DNA from: Aradus depressus
Taxonomy: Eukaryota; Arthropoda; Insecta; Hemiptera; Aradidae
Direction: 5' to 3'
Length of the DNA stretch: 64,000 nt
Assembly (NCBI GenBank): GCA_963662175.1
Contig: OY759223.1
Location: 4,311,549-4,375,548 of the forward strand
Shown one piece after another: positions 45,883 to 56,284 of this stretch. The position numbers and the translations under genes were made by a program. Numbering within the stretch: position 1 is the stretch's first letter; each line of letters begins with the position of its first letter. The notes under the pieces are model-generated. The model saw only the letters and a program-made list of their open reading frames with translations. It was not told the origin of the DNA and made no database searches.

Positions 45883-48675
45883 GAGATGACGTGGCCAACA
45901 ACCGTATGGTGAACAACACGTTTTTGTGCTCCTCAATATTCGTTTTCTTTGAAGGCTATTTAAACTAATTGTTTAAAATATTTTCGATTCTTTTTTTTTT
46001 TTTTAAGAGAACTGTGGTTAATTTCTGTTCGAATTTTATGTTATGTGTTCATTAGAAACTTGAAACTTTATGTGTTCATTAGAAACTTGAAAAACATAAC
46101 CTTACATAAAATATTTCAATTTAATTCAGTTTATTCCTTTTACTTTATTTTATCTTTACTTTCTTTTGTTCGTTTTATGTTTTAATTTATGTTATTGTTT
46201 CGTGTGTTTTTTTTTTTTTTTTTTAACTTTTTTTTTTTGATGAGTAAGTTTTAATTTACAATCAGTCATGCGTGACGAAGGTAAAAAACCAGAAACCACA
46301 ACTTCTGAGGCTACTCCCTCCACCTCTGTATGGCAGGAAGTGTTTGTCAAGGACCGGAAGAGACCAGCTGCAGACTCCAGAGACCCCAGAAAGGCTGCGC
46401 GGCTGAACAGCAACATTCAGCAGGTACCCCTCTGCCTGCTGGTTGCCCACCCGACCTCTCTTCTGATCACTCGTCCGTGATTCTAAACCTCTGGGCAGAA
46501 CCGTGTGAGAAAGAGAAGAAACCAACGCTAACCCCAGGAATCACAGACTGGCAGTTATTCCAGTCAACATTAAGCTCTAAGGTCTCCATTCCTTATGCTT
46601 TAAAAACGCAGGAGGAGCTTGAAACTTCTGTGGAACACTTCATACGAAGCGTCCACGAAGCTACATGGACCTCTACAACTCCAACAATAATTGGCCGTAC
46701 ACAAGATCAACCATCGTACCCGGAGTACATCCGGAGACTGATCAGGGAGGAATGGAGAGCACGCAGAGATGGCAAACCTCTAGACTTCAATTTGACAAAC
46801 GAACCTACAACCAGCTAAATAATAAACTTAAGACAGAAATTAAATTATTCAGACAGGACAAACAAGATGACTACTTCTCTAACCTAGATGCTGAAAATAG
46901 CAGTCTCTGGCGAAAAACTCGTCGAGTTCTGCGTCAACCAGTAGTGTCATCACCGCTTCGTAATGATGATGACGCATGGGTAATAACGGATGATGAAAAG
47001 GCAGAGCTCTTCGGTAGATATCTCGCACATACTTTCACTCCACATCAAGACTCACCCCACACTCCACATGACGACACTGTGTTAAATGCATTACACATTC
47101 CACTCCCACTTTCACTCCCTCCTAAATCATTCACCCCGGCCGAAGTGACCTACGAAATTCAACAACTGCCCAGAAAGAAGTCCCCGGGGTACGACCTCAT
47201 TACGGCTGAAATTCTCAAAGAATTGCCCCATAGGCTATAGTTTTTCTCACAACCCTGTATAACTGCATATTTCGCACAACATTTTTCCCCATACAATGGA
47301 AACACTCACATATTATCATGATATTAAAACCAAACAAACCATCACACTGCCCTTCGTCATATCGCCCTATCAGTCTTCTTCCTCTTTGCTCAAAAGTTTT
47401 TGAAAAATTACTCTATAAAAGACTCATAACTATCATAACATCCCAGCAAGTACTCCCAGATCATCAGTTCATAGCTTCTGCCTTAGAGAGAAAGTTGTAT
47501 GCAGCAGGGGCTTTTCTTGACGTAAGTCAGGCTTTTGACCGAGTATGGCACCCGGGACTTCTGTACAAATTGAGGCCTTTACTCCCACACACATACTACC
47601 TCATCCTACAATCATATTTAGCACACAGATACTTCGTCGTCCGACAGGGCTCTGCTCTCTCTTCGTTGCAGCCCATCTTGGCAGGCGTGCCTCAAGGGTC
47701 TATTTTATCTCCTTTGTTATATACACTTTACACCTCAGACATGCCCACGTCACCACATACCTTGACAGCTACATACGCCGATGACATTGCCATCTTAGCT
47801 GCTGCTGAATCTTCCATACATGCCTCGTTCACATTACAACACCATGTTACTCAAATTGAGAACTGGTGCAACATTTGGAAAATTAAACTCAACACGAACA
47901 AATCACAACATATAACATTTACATAAAGACGAAATACATGTCCCGCCGTTTTTATCTACAACAAGCCCCTCCCTCAGACTAACACAGTAAGATATTTGGG
48001 ACTTACTCTGGGTAGACGACTGACATGGAACCCACATACACGCCTCTTACGTAATACACTTAACAAACGATTTAAAATGCTTTATTCTCTTCTGCACAGA
48101 CATTCAAAATTACCCTTAACACAAAAGCGTAACTGCTACACGTTTCTACTGAAGCCACTCTGGATGTACGGCTCACAAATCTACGGTTCGGCTAAAATAT
48201 CTAACCTGAAACGTATCCAGGTTTTCCAGTCAAAGACACTCAGACTCATTACACAATGCCCACCATGTAAGTAACAGAACACTTCACAATGACCTCATGA
48301 TAAACACAGTACACGACACAATTCAGGACCTTTACAGACGTTTCCATAGCAAATTGCATTCACACCCAAATCCATACATCCATCATTCACTTTCTTCACC
48401 ACATTTGCCACACAATCCTCACAGGAGATTGAAGAGGAGGTGGAATCGTGACTTAATATAATCCGAAATTACAACCCCCCACTTCTTGAAACAAAATCAT
48501 AAAATTCCCATTCATTGATAATAACCATAATATTCATTGTTTTAAATTTCGCCCTGAGGAGCTACCGCTGGGTGGCCTTCCTCTCTCACGCCAATCAAGT
48601 CATCCACATTCAATGAAGTCCTCTTGATAGCTGGTTGTTGCGTCATGGTAACAGTTGCGACCAATATTATAAAGA

Positions 48676-48730
<55 letters not shown>
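45883..48730 (+). mobile_element. Jockey-like non-LTR retrotransposon, internally deleted
   Basis: Flanked by a 9-bp duplication ttttaccgg (45874-45882 and 48731-48739) and ended by 54 A residues (48677-48730). The interrupted host sequence is an R-repeat end (AGAAATTCGACGTT, then ATTTTCATG), which rejoins sensibly when the element is removed. The interior holds an ORF1-like start, a jump into the end of the endonuclease and a broken reverse transcriptase. Confidence 0.85.
46268..48461 (+). pseudogene. Broken ORF1/ORF2 of the Jockey-like LINE
   Basis: A start at 46268 gives MRDEGKKPETTTSEATPSTS, likely ORF1. Around 46425 the sequence switches to the last part of an AP endonuclease (PPDLSSDHSSVILNL), implying deletion of most of ORF1 and the endonuclease. 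ORF2 continues as KLFRQDKQDDYFSNL, KSPGYDLITAEILKEL, SSYRPISLLPLCSKVFEKL, FLDVSQAFDRVWH, LAGVPQGSILSPLLY and TYADDIAILA, the full run of reverse transcriptase motifs with the YADD box. Frameshifts near 46768 and 47230, a gap after LPDHQF, a TAA at 47924 and a frameshift near 48268 break it; the original stop is at 48459-48461. Confidence 0.9.
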
Positions 48731-48736
<6 letters not shown>

Positions 48737-48739
48737 CGG

Positions 48740-49240
48740 ATTTTCATGTTTTTCGACTAAATCACCGTGAATCACCGGCTGTGTACTTCCCCAGCAAAAA
48801 TTAAGCAATTACGTTTTCGCTCTCCCTCCAAAGTCAATCGACCCAATATTTGACGTAATTCATTATAACGGGATTTATTGGGATTTTTGAGTTGAGACAT
48901 CGCTCTGATCCCCTCCACCTCTTCGTCTGATTCCGCTGAAAATTAATAAGTGTCGTCCTTAGACATATAAAGTCGTGTCGATACTTTCATTCTATCGGCA
49001 GTTGTGGTATTCATATGACTCGTGTGAGAACATGGAATTCCGTTGATAACTCCGTATAGCTGGGGAACTATAAAAGTCGTCGGTGAATCACCGAAAATAT
49101 ACTTCCCCAACACAAATTAATCATTTAAGTGTTTGCTCTCCCTCCAAAATCAATCAACTGTTTGGGTAAAAAATTAATAGTAGACTTACATAGGGCTTCT
49201 GAATCCTCGTACTCAATTTGACTACCTTATTATACTGTAT
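48740..49240 (-). repeat. Repeat R, reverse copies
   Basis: Begins with the palindromic end AATCACCGTGAATCACCGG, then the CTCTCCCTCCAAA segment and modules; a second start (GTCGTCGGTGAATCACCG) lies at 49077. Confidence 0.65.
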
Positions 49241-49365
49241 CATGTTAAATATTGCAAAAAAATTAATTGTAACAAATAAATTATAAATTAATAATTCCTC
49301 GATTTTTAGTCATATTCTCATTTAACAGAAGAAAAAATTACACAACGTGATATTATATCAGATTA

Positions 49366-49775
49366 GTTAGTTATTATGACTCACGCCAGGGCTTTAACTA
49401 TAAGGTCATATCGCCTACTAGCAGACGCTCTTTTGTCACTCTGGTGGACATGAGCCCGACTCTAATATGGGAGTCCTAAATTTTGGCTACCCTAAATTTT
49501 TTTTCGCCTAGGGGTCTTTAACGAGTACCTGACATTGTACAGGCTCGGGAATAGCTTAAAGTCACATGGACAGCGTGCTAAGTAAGCAAGCACGCATACT
49601 ACTATCGGCGCCCTCTATTGTATTCTATTATTATTATATATTATTACTAACAATAGTAATAGTAAACTTACTACAGTAAATGATCAAATATAAAAATAAA
49701 TACTACTCGTCTCCAGAAACTATCAACAATTTTAGTCGCCGAAAGACTACTATTAACTATTATTAGCTGCTACTA
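49366..49775 (-). repeat. SINE plus orphan intron segment of a group A gene
   Basis: SINE 49366-49613 and the following AT-rich 160 bp match 26590-26990, part of the intron of gene 4, down to the segment just before exon 1. Exon 1 itself is missing; another SINE begins at 49779. This is a relic of a further duplication or a transposed intron piece. Confidence 0.7.
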
Positions 49776-49778
49776 ACC

Positions 49779-50026
49779 TGACTATACTGTGGGAGTCCTA
49801 AATTTTGTTTACCCTAAGTTTTTTATTCACCTAGGCTATAGGGTCTTTAACGAGTACCTGATATCGTACAGGCTCGAGACCATCGCTTAACGTCCCATCC
49901 GAAGGGCGGCGTGCTTAAGTTTATTTTACCTCCTAGATAAAATAAACTAAGGGCCTCGGTCGGGTTTCGAACCCACGATCTTGAGCTCAGAAGGCAAGCA
50001 CGCATACCACTGAGCTACCGATGCCC
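49779..50026 (-). mobile_element. SINE copy lacking its 3' part
   Basis: tRNA head and body in reverse; the 3' quarter and tail are missing, probably lost at the junction with the preceding duplicated segment. Confidence 0.8.
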
Positions 50027-50199
50027 TCGTTTTTATCTGATTATAGATATAGAACAAATAAGATAACTATAAAAGTATTGTTTGGACTTTACTGGTTTCT
50101 ACTTTCACAGCTATGAAAAGAAAAAAAATGTCTTTGTGAACAAGTTAACTCCCGTTAGAATGAACGTATCGACACGAAATTTTATTTGTGCATCCAGAA

Positions 50200-51002
50200 C
50201 AGAGTTGAGCGTAACCAATTACATTTTGTAATTGATTATCGTTACGATTAATAAAAACCACGATTACTGGATAATTAGGTTACCATGTAATCATGACTAC
50301 AAGTAAGCTTTTCTGCTGATTACTAAGTAATTAGTACCAAGTAATCGGTTGTGTCGATTACTAGTGATCCCGATTACTTTTTGTAATGAATAACACAAAA
50401 TTTTGAAACTGTTGAGAAAGCCTAATACCATTAGATAAAAAGCTATTAAAATCAAATATAAAAAGTTATTTGCAAATAAAAGCTATGAATGAGGATTACA
50501 ACAATTAAGTTTACAAAATTTCGTCTATTTCACACAGATTTGTAAATTGTTATTGACTAAATTAAATAGCCGATTTAAACACGTTCTTAACTTCTCGGAA
50601 GCCGATGCCCAATACGAAATAAGCCCTAATGCGAAATAAATGAAATATATATAAAAATGTATAAATTTTAAATTCCTTTAATAGACTTTTACTCATTTTC
50701 ATGTAAGTACAGTTTGGTTCTCTAAATCGCATGTTTCATTTTTCAGGAATGTAAGATATATCTGCTATGAGAATTAATTAAGATAACTGTGAACAAGTAA
50801 CCGCTTGAAGAATACTGTAATCAGTAACCGCTTGACGTTTACGATTATAAGTCATTGTGATCGTCCTTACATATCGGACGATTACGATTACGTAGTCGTA
50901 ATAACATTGCGCCAACTTATTACGATTACGTAATCAGTAATCGCGGTACGGTTGTTGAAAACGGTTAGTAATCGTTAATCGATTACTATATGCCCAACTC
51001 TG
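50200..51002. mobile_element. hAT-type MITE with perfect 8-bp target duplication
   Basis: Ends CAGAGTTGAGC (50200-50210) and, inverted, CAGAGTTGGGC (51002-50992), flanked by atccagaa at 50192-50199 and 51003-51010. CAGRG-type ends and 8-bp duplications identify hAT. The 803-bp element encodes nothing and is packed near both ends with TAATCG/CGATTA motifs that could act as subterminal transposase sites. The interrupted sequence is an R module. Confidence 0.9.
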
Positions 51003-51395
51003 ATCCAGAACTCTCTAAGGACGACATCTATTGATGTCAGGATGTCTCTCAGGAATGAGAGAATTAGAGGGAAGGCCAAACACAAAAACTGCAATAACTG
51101 ATATAATGGATACGAACTATATTCAAAGCCCTACAAAAACAAATATTGTGTTTTTTGATCGATTGCCTTTGGAGGGAGAGCGAAAACTTAATTGATTAAT
51201 TCATGCTGTGGAAGTTCATATCTTCCATGATAACTTAACTTTCCCGAGGGGAAAGAAGTGACTGGTATCTTTGGGTATTTGAAGGAAAGTATACAACAGA
51301 AGTAACATTACTGAATGATAAAAAATGTATTTGTCAGTCTAAAATATGGTAGTAGAGAATTGAATTGATTGAGGAGGCTGTGGAGTTGTGACGGA

Positions 51396-52726
51396 TCAGA
51401 GGACGATAGACCTGGAGAGACCAAGTGGAGCGATACCCATCGTATGAAGAGCTGGGAAGCCATGGATGGCAGCAGGCATCGTGTGGACAGGAGCGACGAT
51501 CGTCTTCTCGTATTTCCCTGGCCAGTATTTTCCATCGTCGAATCCATAGGTCATTCCATAGTCGCCCAGGAGGACTTGCTTCTTGTCCCGAACCTCTTCA
51601 GCAGCCATGGCGCAAGCAGCGATGGCCATCAGGAGAATCTAAAAAAAAAAAAAAAATTCTGAATTACTTATGTAAACATTTGGTATTCTGAATTCAAAAA
51701 TAAATTATAGACCAAGGTTTTTAAAAGGGTTATTTAAAAATCCTGAGCACGCCGTCCTTCGGATGGGACATTAAGCGATAGTCCCGAGCCTGTACGATGT
51801 CAGGTACTCGTTAATGAACCCCACCCTAGGTGAATAAAAAGTTAGGATAGGCAAAATTTAGGACTCCCACAATAGAATCGGGCTCATGTTCTCCAGAGTG
51901 ACAAAAGAGCGCTCTGGTTGCTGGCGATGTGATCTCGAAGTTATAGCCCGGGGATGAGTCACAATAACCAACCAACTATATTAAATTGTATAACTGGGAC
52001 AGCTGTTTTCAGTCTAGAATACTAAGGAAACAAGATTTTTTAATAACGTCTACCTCAAATGACCTCTAGGAAGTAAATAATCTTGAGCACGCCGTCCTTC
52101 AGATAGGACGTTTTAGCGATGGTCAAGGGCCTGTACGATGTCAGGTACTCGTTAATGAACCCCACCCTAGGTGAATAAAAAGTTAGGATAGGCAAAATTT
52201 GGGACTACCATAGTAGAGTCAGACTCATGTCCACCTGAATGACGAAAGAGCGCTCTGGTAGCAGGCGATATGACCTTGTAGTTAACACCCGGGCATGAGT
52301 CACAATAACAAACTATATTATCCATAAAATCTTTTAAAAGTATATTATGAATAAATATGGCAGTTATTAGGTTTTTGAAGCAAGCTCCCTCCACTGAAAC
52401 CATTCTTCTTTTTGGTTCAATCTACAAAAAATTAATAGGTGTCGTCCTTATGAGGAGAATCTGGATAGACACAGAAAATATCGATAAATTCATTCTATCG
52501 GGAGTTATCGTGTTCACAGACACATACGCACAGACAAAAATATTTTCTTTCCACATTATCGGAATCAGGTGGTCGGCAAACATGAAATTCCGTTGAAAAC
52601 TTAACATCGAATTTTTGACCGATTATATAACCAACTCTTCATTTATTTATATAATGTTTACATAACATTCCGGGAAAGTAAGAAATATGGAAAATATATA
52701 CTTACACTAACTCGGAGAGGAGACAT
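51396..52726 (-). CDS. Small secreted protein, divergent paralogue gene 6
   Basis: Exon 1 (52726-52706) encodes MSPLRVS with a GTAAGT donor; exon 2 (51638-51396) follows a poly-pyrimidine TAG acceptor, phase 0. The 87-residue product has a signal peptide (ILLMAIAACAMAA), then EEVRDKKQVLLGDYGMTYGF, sharing KKQVLLG with group A. The rest differs: an acidic/aromatic part (FDDGKYWPGKYEKT) and a hydrophobic tail with repeated HTM and ending LSRSIVL. It lacks YSAGY repeats. Exon build, motif and strand place it in the same family. No canonical AATAAA is seen close behind it. Function unknown. Confidence 0.8.
51745..51976 (+). mobile_element. SINE body fragment in intron of gene 6, copy 1
   Basis: Starts at GAGCACGCCGTCCTTCGG, so the whole tRNA head is missing; older tail CACAATAACCAACCAA. 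A second copy with the same start lies 340 bp on, and 59-60 kb satellite units begin their SINE part at the same point. Confidence 0.8.
52084..52314 (+). mobile_element. SINE body fragment in intron of gene 6, copy 2
   Basis: Same truncation point and similar length as copy 1; shared rare variants (GTTAATGAACCCCACCCTAG) suggest local duplication. Confidence 0.8.
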
Positions 52727-52778
52727 GTTTTTCTGACTGTTGTTGAAGAACAGATGCTGGTCATCTCATCTTAGGCGC

Positions 52779-52787
52779 TATTTATAC
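52779..52787 (-). promoter_or_regulatory. TATA box of gene 6
   Basis: TATAAATAG on minus, about 55 bp upstream of the start codon. The same motif as in group B, but without the surrounding similarity. Confidence 0.6.
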
Positions 52788-53036
52788 CGACCAACTTTTG
52801 GAAAAAAATGTCCTCAAAGATGGGGGATCCAAAGAGGACAACTTTCTGGAAAAAAGAAAATAAGGAAAACTGAAGACCTTGAAAACATGAGGTCCTTTAT
52901 GAGGGGACTTAGCGGTCAGACAAGTAGTCCGGTTGACAATTCGGAAAATTATACAGCATAGATACAAATGTTTTTGATTTTTCTATCCTCGTTTTATTGA
53001 CAAATTTAAATGTTAACTGTTTTCATGATATAGTTG

Positions 53037-53230
53037 ATTATTGTGACTCATGCCCGGGCTTCAACTATGAGATCATCTCGCCTACTACCAGAGCACTCTT
53101 TTGTCAATCTGGTGGACATGAGCCCGACTCTGCTGTGTGAGTCCGAAGTTGTGCCTACCTAGGTTTAGTTACCTAGAGTAGGGATCTTTAACGAATACCT
53201 GGCTCGAGATCATCTCTAAAACGTCCTGTC
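53037..53230 (-). mobile_element. SINE fragment, reverse
   Basis: Contains the 3' half of the main SINE with a broken middle; followed at 53231-53312 by sequence that is the reverse complement of about 51960-52050. Confidence 0.7.
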
Positions 53231-53679
53231 TGACTTTAGTAAACAATCTTGTTTCCTTAGTATTCTAGACTAAAAACAGCTGTCCCAGTTATAAAATTTA
53301 ATATATAGTTGGTTGGTAATTGTGACTAGGGTTGCCACCCGTACTGTATTATAAAGTATTGTACGTTATTTCGGGTTATTGTACTCTATACTTTATGAGA
53401 ACAATAAAGTACGCGAAAATACTTTATTTCGCATGATTTGATTTCTCTGGAATTCATTTTACATGTAACATACAAAAAAAGGTTGGTCATAAGGATCTTT
53501 ATGGAGAAATTTCTTTAGTAAACAAATTATATAATCAAATATATAGCTCTGAAGGTTTTGCGGAATTGTCCACTGCACAACAATCTATATAAATAAAGCT
53601 GAAACGGGGTTTGTGTGTGTGTTTGTTTGTATGTTTGTTCCAGCATCACGCCCAAACGGCTGGACGGATCTTCATGAAA

Positions 53680-54690
53680 CTTCACATGTAGCATTCTTTT
53701 GAGCCCGATTGAATAATAGGCTATGTGGCGTCCCAAAATTTTGAACGGTAGGGGGGGTTGTAAGGGGGGCCTAAGTATATAAATAGTCCTACCTCATTAA
53801 CGGTTGGTCGGATTCTCACGAAATTTCACATGTAGTATTCTAAAGGCCAAATTGAAAAATATTGTGTGTGGCGTCCCAAAATTTTAAATGGGAGGGGGGG
53901 TTGTGTGGGGGCCTAAGGATAAATATAGAGCTAGCTCATTAACGGTTGGTCGTATTGTCACGAAATTTTACATGTAGTATTCCTTAAGGCCAAATAGAAA
54001 AATAAGGTTTGTGGCGCCCCAAAATTTTGAGCGGGAGGGGGGGTTTGTGAGAGGGCCTAAATATAAATATAGTGCTAACTATTTAACGATTGGTCGGATT
54101 GTCACGAAATTTCACATGTAGTATTTTTAAAAGCCAAATAGAAATATAAGGTGTGTGGCGACCCAAAGTTTTGAACGGGAGGGGAGGTTTTGGGGGTAGG
54201 CCTAGGTATAAATATGGTGCTAGCTCATTAACGGTTGGTCAGATTGTCACGAAATTTCACATGTAGTATTCCTGAAGGCCAAATAGAAAAATAGGCGGTG
54301 TGACGGCTCAAAATTTAGTACGGGAGGAGGGCGGTGGGGGGAGGGGGGGGGGGCTGAGTATAAATATAGTGCTAGCTCATTAAAGGTTGGTCGTATTGTC
54401 ATGGAATTTCACATGTAGTATTCTTAAAAGCCAAATAGAAATATAGGGTGTATATGTCACAAAATTTTGAACGGGAGGGTGAATTGATGGGGGCCTAAGT
54501 ATAAGTATAGTGATAAGTCATTAACGGATGATCGGATTGTCACGAAATTTCACATGTAGTATTCATAAAGGCCAAATAGAAAAATAGGGTGTGTGACATC
54601 TTAAAAATTTGGGAGGGGGGGGGGGGGGGCTAAGCATAAAAATAATGCTGAATGATTAAAGGGTAATCGGATTGTCATGAATTTCACATG
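53680..54690 (+). repeat. 142-bp tandem units of Helitron A
   Basis: Each unit contains ACGAAATTTCACATGTAGTA, then AAAATTTTGAACGGGAGG and a G-run with AAGTATAAATATAGTGCTAG; spacing between ACATGTAG motifs is 139-152 bp. Confidence 0.9.
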
Positions 54691-54699
54691 TAGTAGTAG

Positions 54700-55788
54700 T
54701 AACTATGTATTCGCTGTGGGGTTCACTGTTGCAAGACATTTACTAGCTGTGATGCCCAGCGTTCCTAATATCGTACTAGCTGCGGGTCCGCTGTTGCAAG
54801 GCACTTACTAGCTGTAGTGCTCAGCCCCAGCGTTCCTAACTATGTACTAGCTGTAGGGTTCGCTGTTGCAAGGCACCTACAAAACATTTACTAGCTGTGA
54901 TGCCCAGCGTTCCTAATTACGTACTAGCTGTGGGGTCCGCTGTTGCAAGGCGCTAGCAATGTGGCCCAGCGTATTTACCTACGTACTAGCTGTGGAGTAC
55001 GCCGTTGCAAAACAAATACTAGCTGTGATGCCCTGTGGTTCTAACTACATACTATCTGTGGGGTCCGCAGTTGCAAGGCACCTACTAGCTGTAGGGTCGA
55101 GCGTTCCTAAAAACGTACTAGCTGTGGTGCCCGCCTTTGGAAAAACGTACTAGCTGTGATGCCCAGCGTTTCTAACTAGGTACTAGCGGTGGGGTCCGCC
55201 GTTGCAGAACACATACTAGCTGTGATGCCCAGTGGTTCTAACTACGTACTAGCGATGGGGTCCACTGTTGCAAGGCACTTAATAGCTGTAGGGCCCAGCG
55301 TTCCTAAAAAAGTACTATCTGTGGGGTCCGCTGTTGCAAGGCACTTACTAGCTGTGATGCCCAGCGTTCCTAACTTCGTACTAGCTTTGGGGTCCGCTGT
55401 TGAGAGGCACATACTAGCTGTGGTGACCAGCGTTCCAAACTACGTACTAGCTGTGGGGTCCGCCGTCGCAAGGCACATACTAGCTGTGATGCCCAGCATT
55501 CCCAACTACGTACTAGGTGTGGGTTCCGCCGTTGCAAGGCATATACTACCTGTGGTGCCCAGCGTTCCTGACTACGTACTAGCTGTGGTGCCCAGCGTTG
55601 CAAGGCACATACTAGCTGTGGTCACAAGCGTTCTTAAGTACGCACTGGCTAGGATGTCCAGCGATGCTAAGTATTCACTAGCTCTGGTTTCCGCCGTTGA
55701 AAGGCGCATACTAGCTGTGGTGCTCAGGGGTCCTAAAAACTTAATAGCGTTACTACAGTTGAAGGACTATAAGCCTTATTCCGTATGA
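54700..55788 (+). repeat. 33/66-bp coding-phase minisatellite of Helitron A
   Basis: Alternating 33-bp halves read LAVGSAVARHI and LAVMPSVPNYV, 22 residues per 66 bp. The frame is open from 55189 to the stop at 55786-55788 (199 codons), ending LQLKDYKPYSV. Earlier parts are broken (a lost base near 54783 and a stop near 54895). The other strand is also open for 77 codons, so openness alone does not prove coding. Confidence 0.85.
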
Positions 55789-56284
55789 ATAATTGAAAAT
55801 TATAACATCATGAATGTACTGTCGAAAAATTGAATAGACTTATAGGAGATATTGGGAGAAAATTCAAAGTTCCCCGGGCAACGCCGGGTATTACTGCTAG
55901 TGGAATAATAAGACTGATGATAGTTTTTCAAATTTGTTTAAATTAATTTCATTTTTACTATCGATTCCCGCCACGTCAGCATTCACAGAGAGAGTTTTTC
56001 TGTGATAAATAGCAAATGGCGAGACGAAAGAAACAAAGCGTCTCTGAATCTGATAACAAATGAATTGCTTATTTACTTTAACTTAAATATCGACTGTAAA
56101 GACGTTGTGAAGCTGTTTGCAGAGATAATTATTTGTTAAAAGTTGCTAAAAGTAATGAAAAATATGTTTTTAAGCAAAATAATAAAATAAAATAAATCGA
56201 ACTTTATTTTGACACAATGTACTTTTTTTTTCTACCTTTAATAACCAATGTACTTTATTCGAACAAAAAAAGGTGGCAACCCTG

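Larger units (their letters stand above)
53584..55900 (+). mobile_element. Non-autonomous Helitron A
   Basis: Begins TCTATATAAATAAAGCTG and ends with a short GC hairpin (CCCGG, loop, CCGGG) followed by TATTACTGCTAG. It lies between A (53583) and T (55901), the Helitron target rule, with no duplication. Inside: a TTTG-rich start, about seven tandem units of about 142 bp (53680-54690) and a 33/66-bp minisatellite (54700-55790). No Rep/helicase is encoded. Confidence 0.9.
53468..56139 (+). pseudogene. C-terminal part of a hAT transposase, interrupted
   Basis: The frame before the Helitron reads GHKDLYGEISLVNKLYNQ and FAELSTAQQ (to 53583) and resumes at 55901 as WNNKTDDSFSNLFKLISF and IPATSAFTERVF. 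IPATSA-ERVFS is the hallmark of the hAT C-terminal dimerisation domain. A 1-bp loss near 55998 causes a stop; the next frame continues SVINSKWRDERNKASL, NLITNELL and ends at 56137-56139. The rest of the transposase is missing. Confidence 0.85.
53327..56284 (+). mobile_element. hAT transposon remnant, split by a Helitron
   Basis: Ends TAGGGTTGCCACC (53327-53339) and, inverted, CAGGGTTGCCACC (56284-56272), flanked by 8-bp duplications attgtgac (53319-53326, 56285-56292). These are typical hAT features. Without the Helitron (53584-55900) it is about 641 bp and keeps only the end of a transposase. The target is the 3' end of a SINE, whose body continues at 56285-56588. Confidence 0.9.

Noticed and set aside
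55370..55603. Antisense ORF with QLVR repeats in Helitron A
   Set aside because: Shadow of the minisatellite; absent as a conserved frame in the other Helitron copies.
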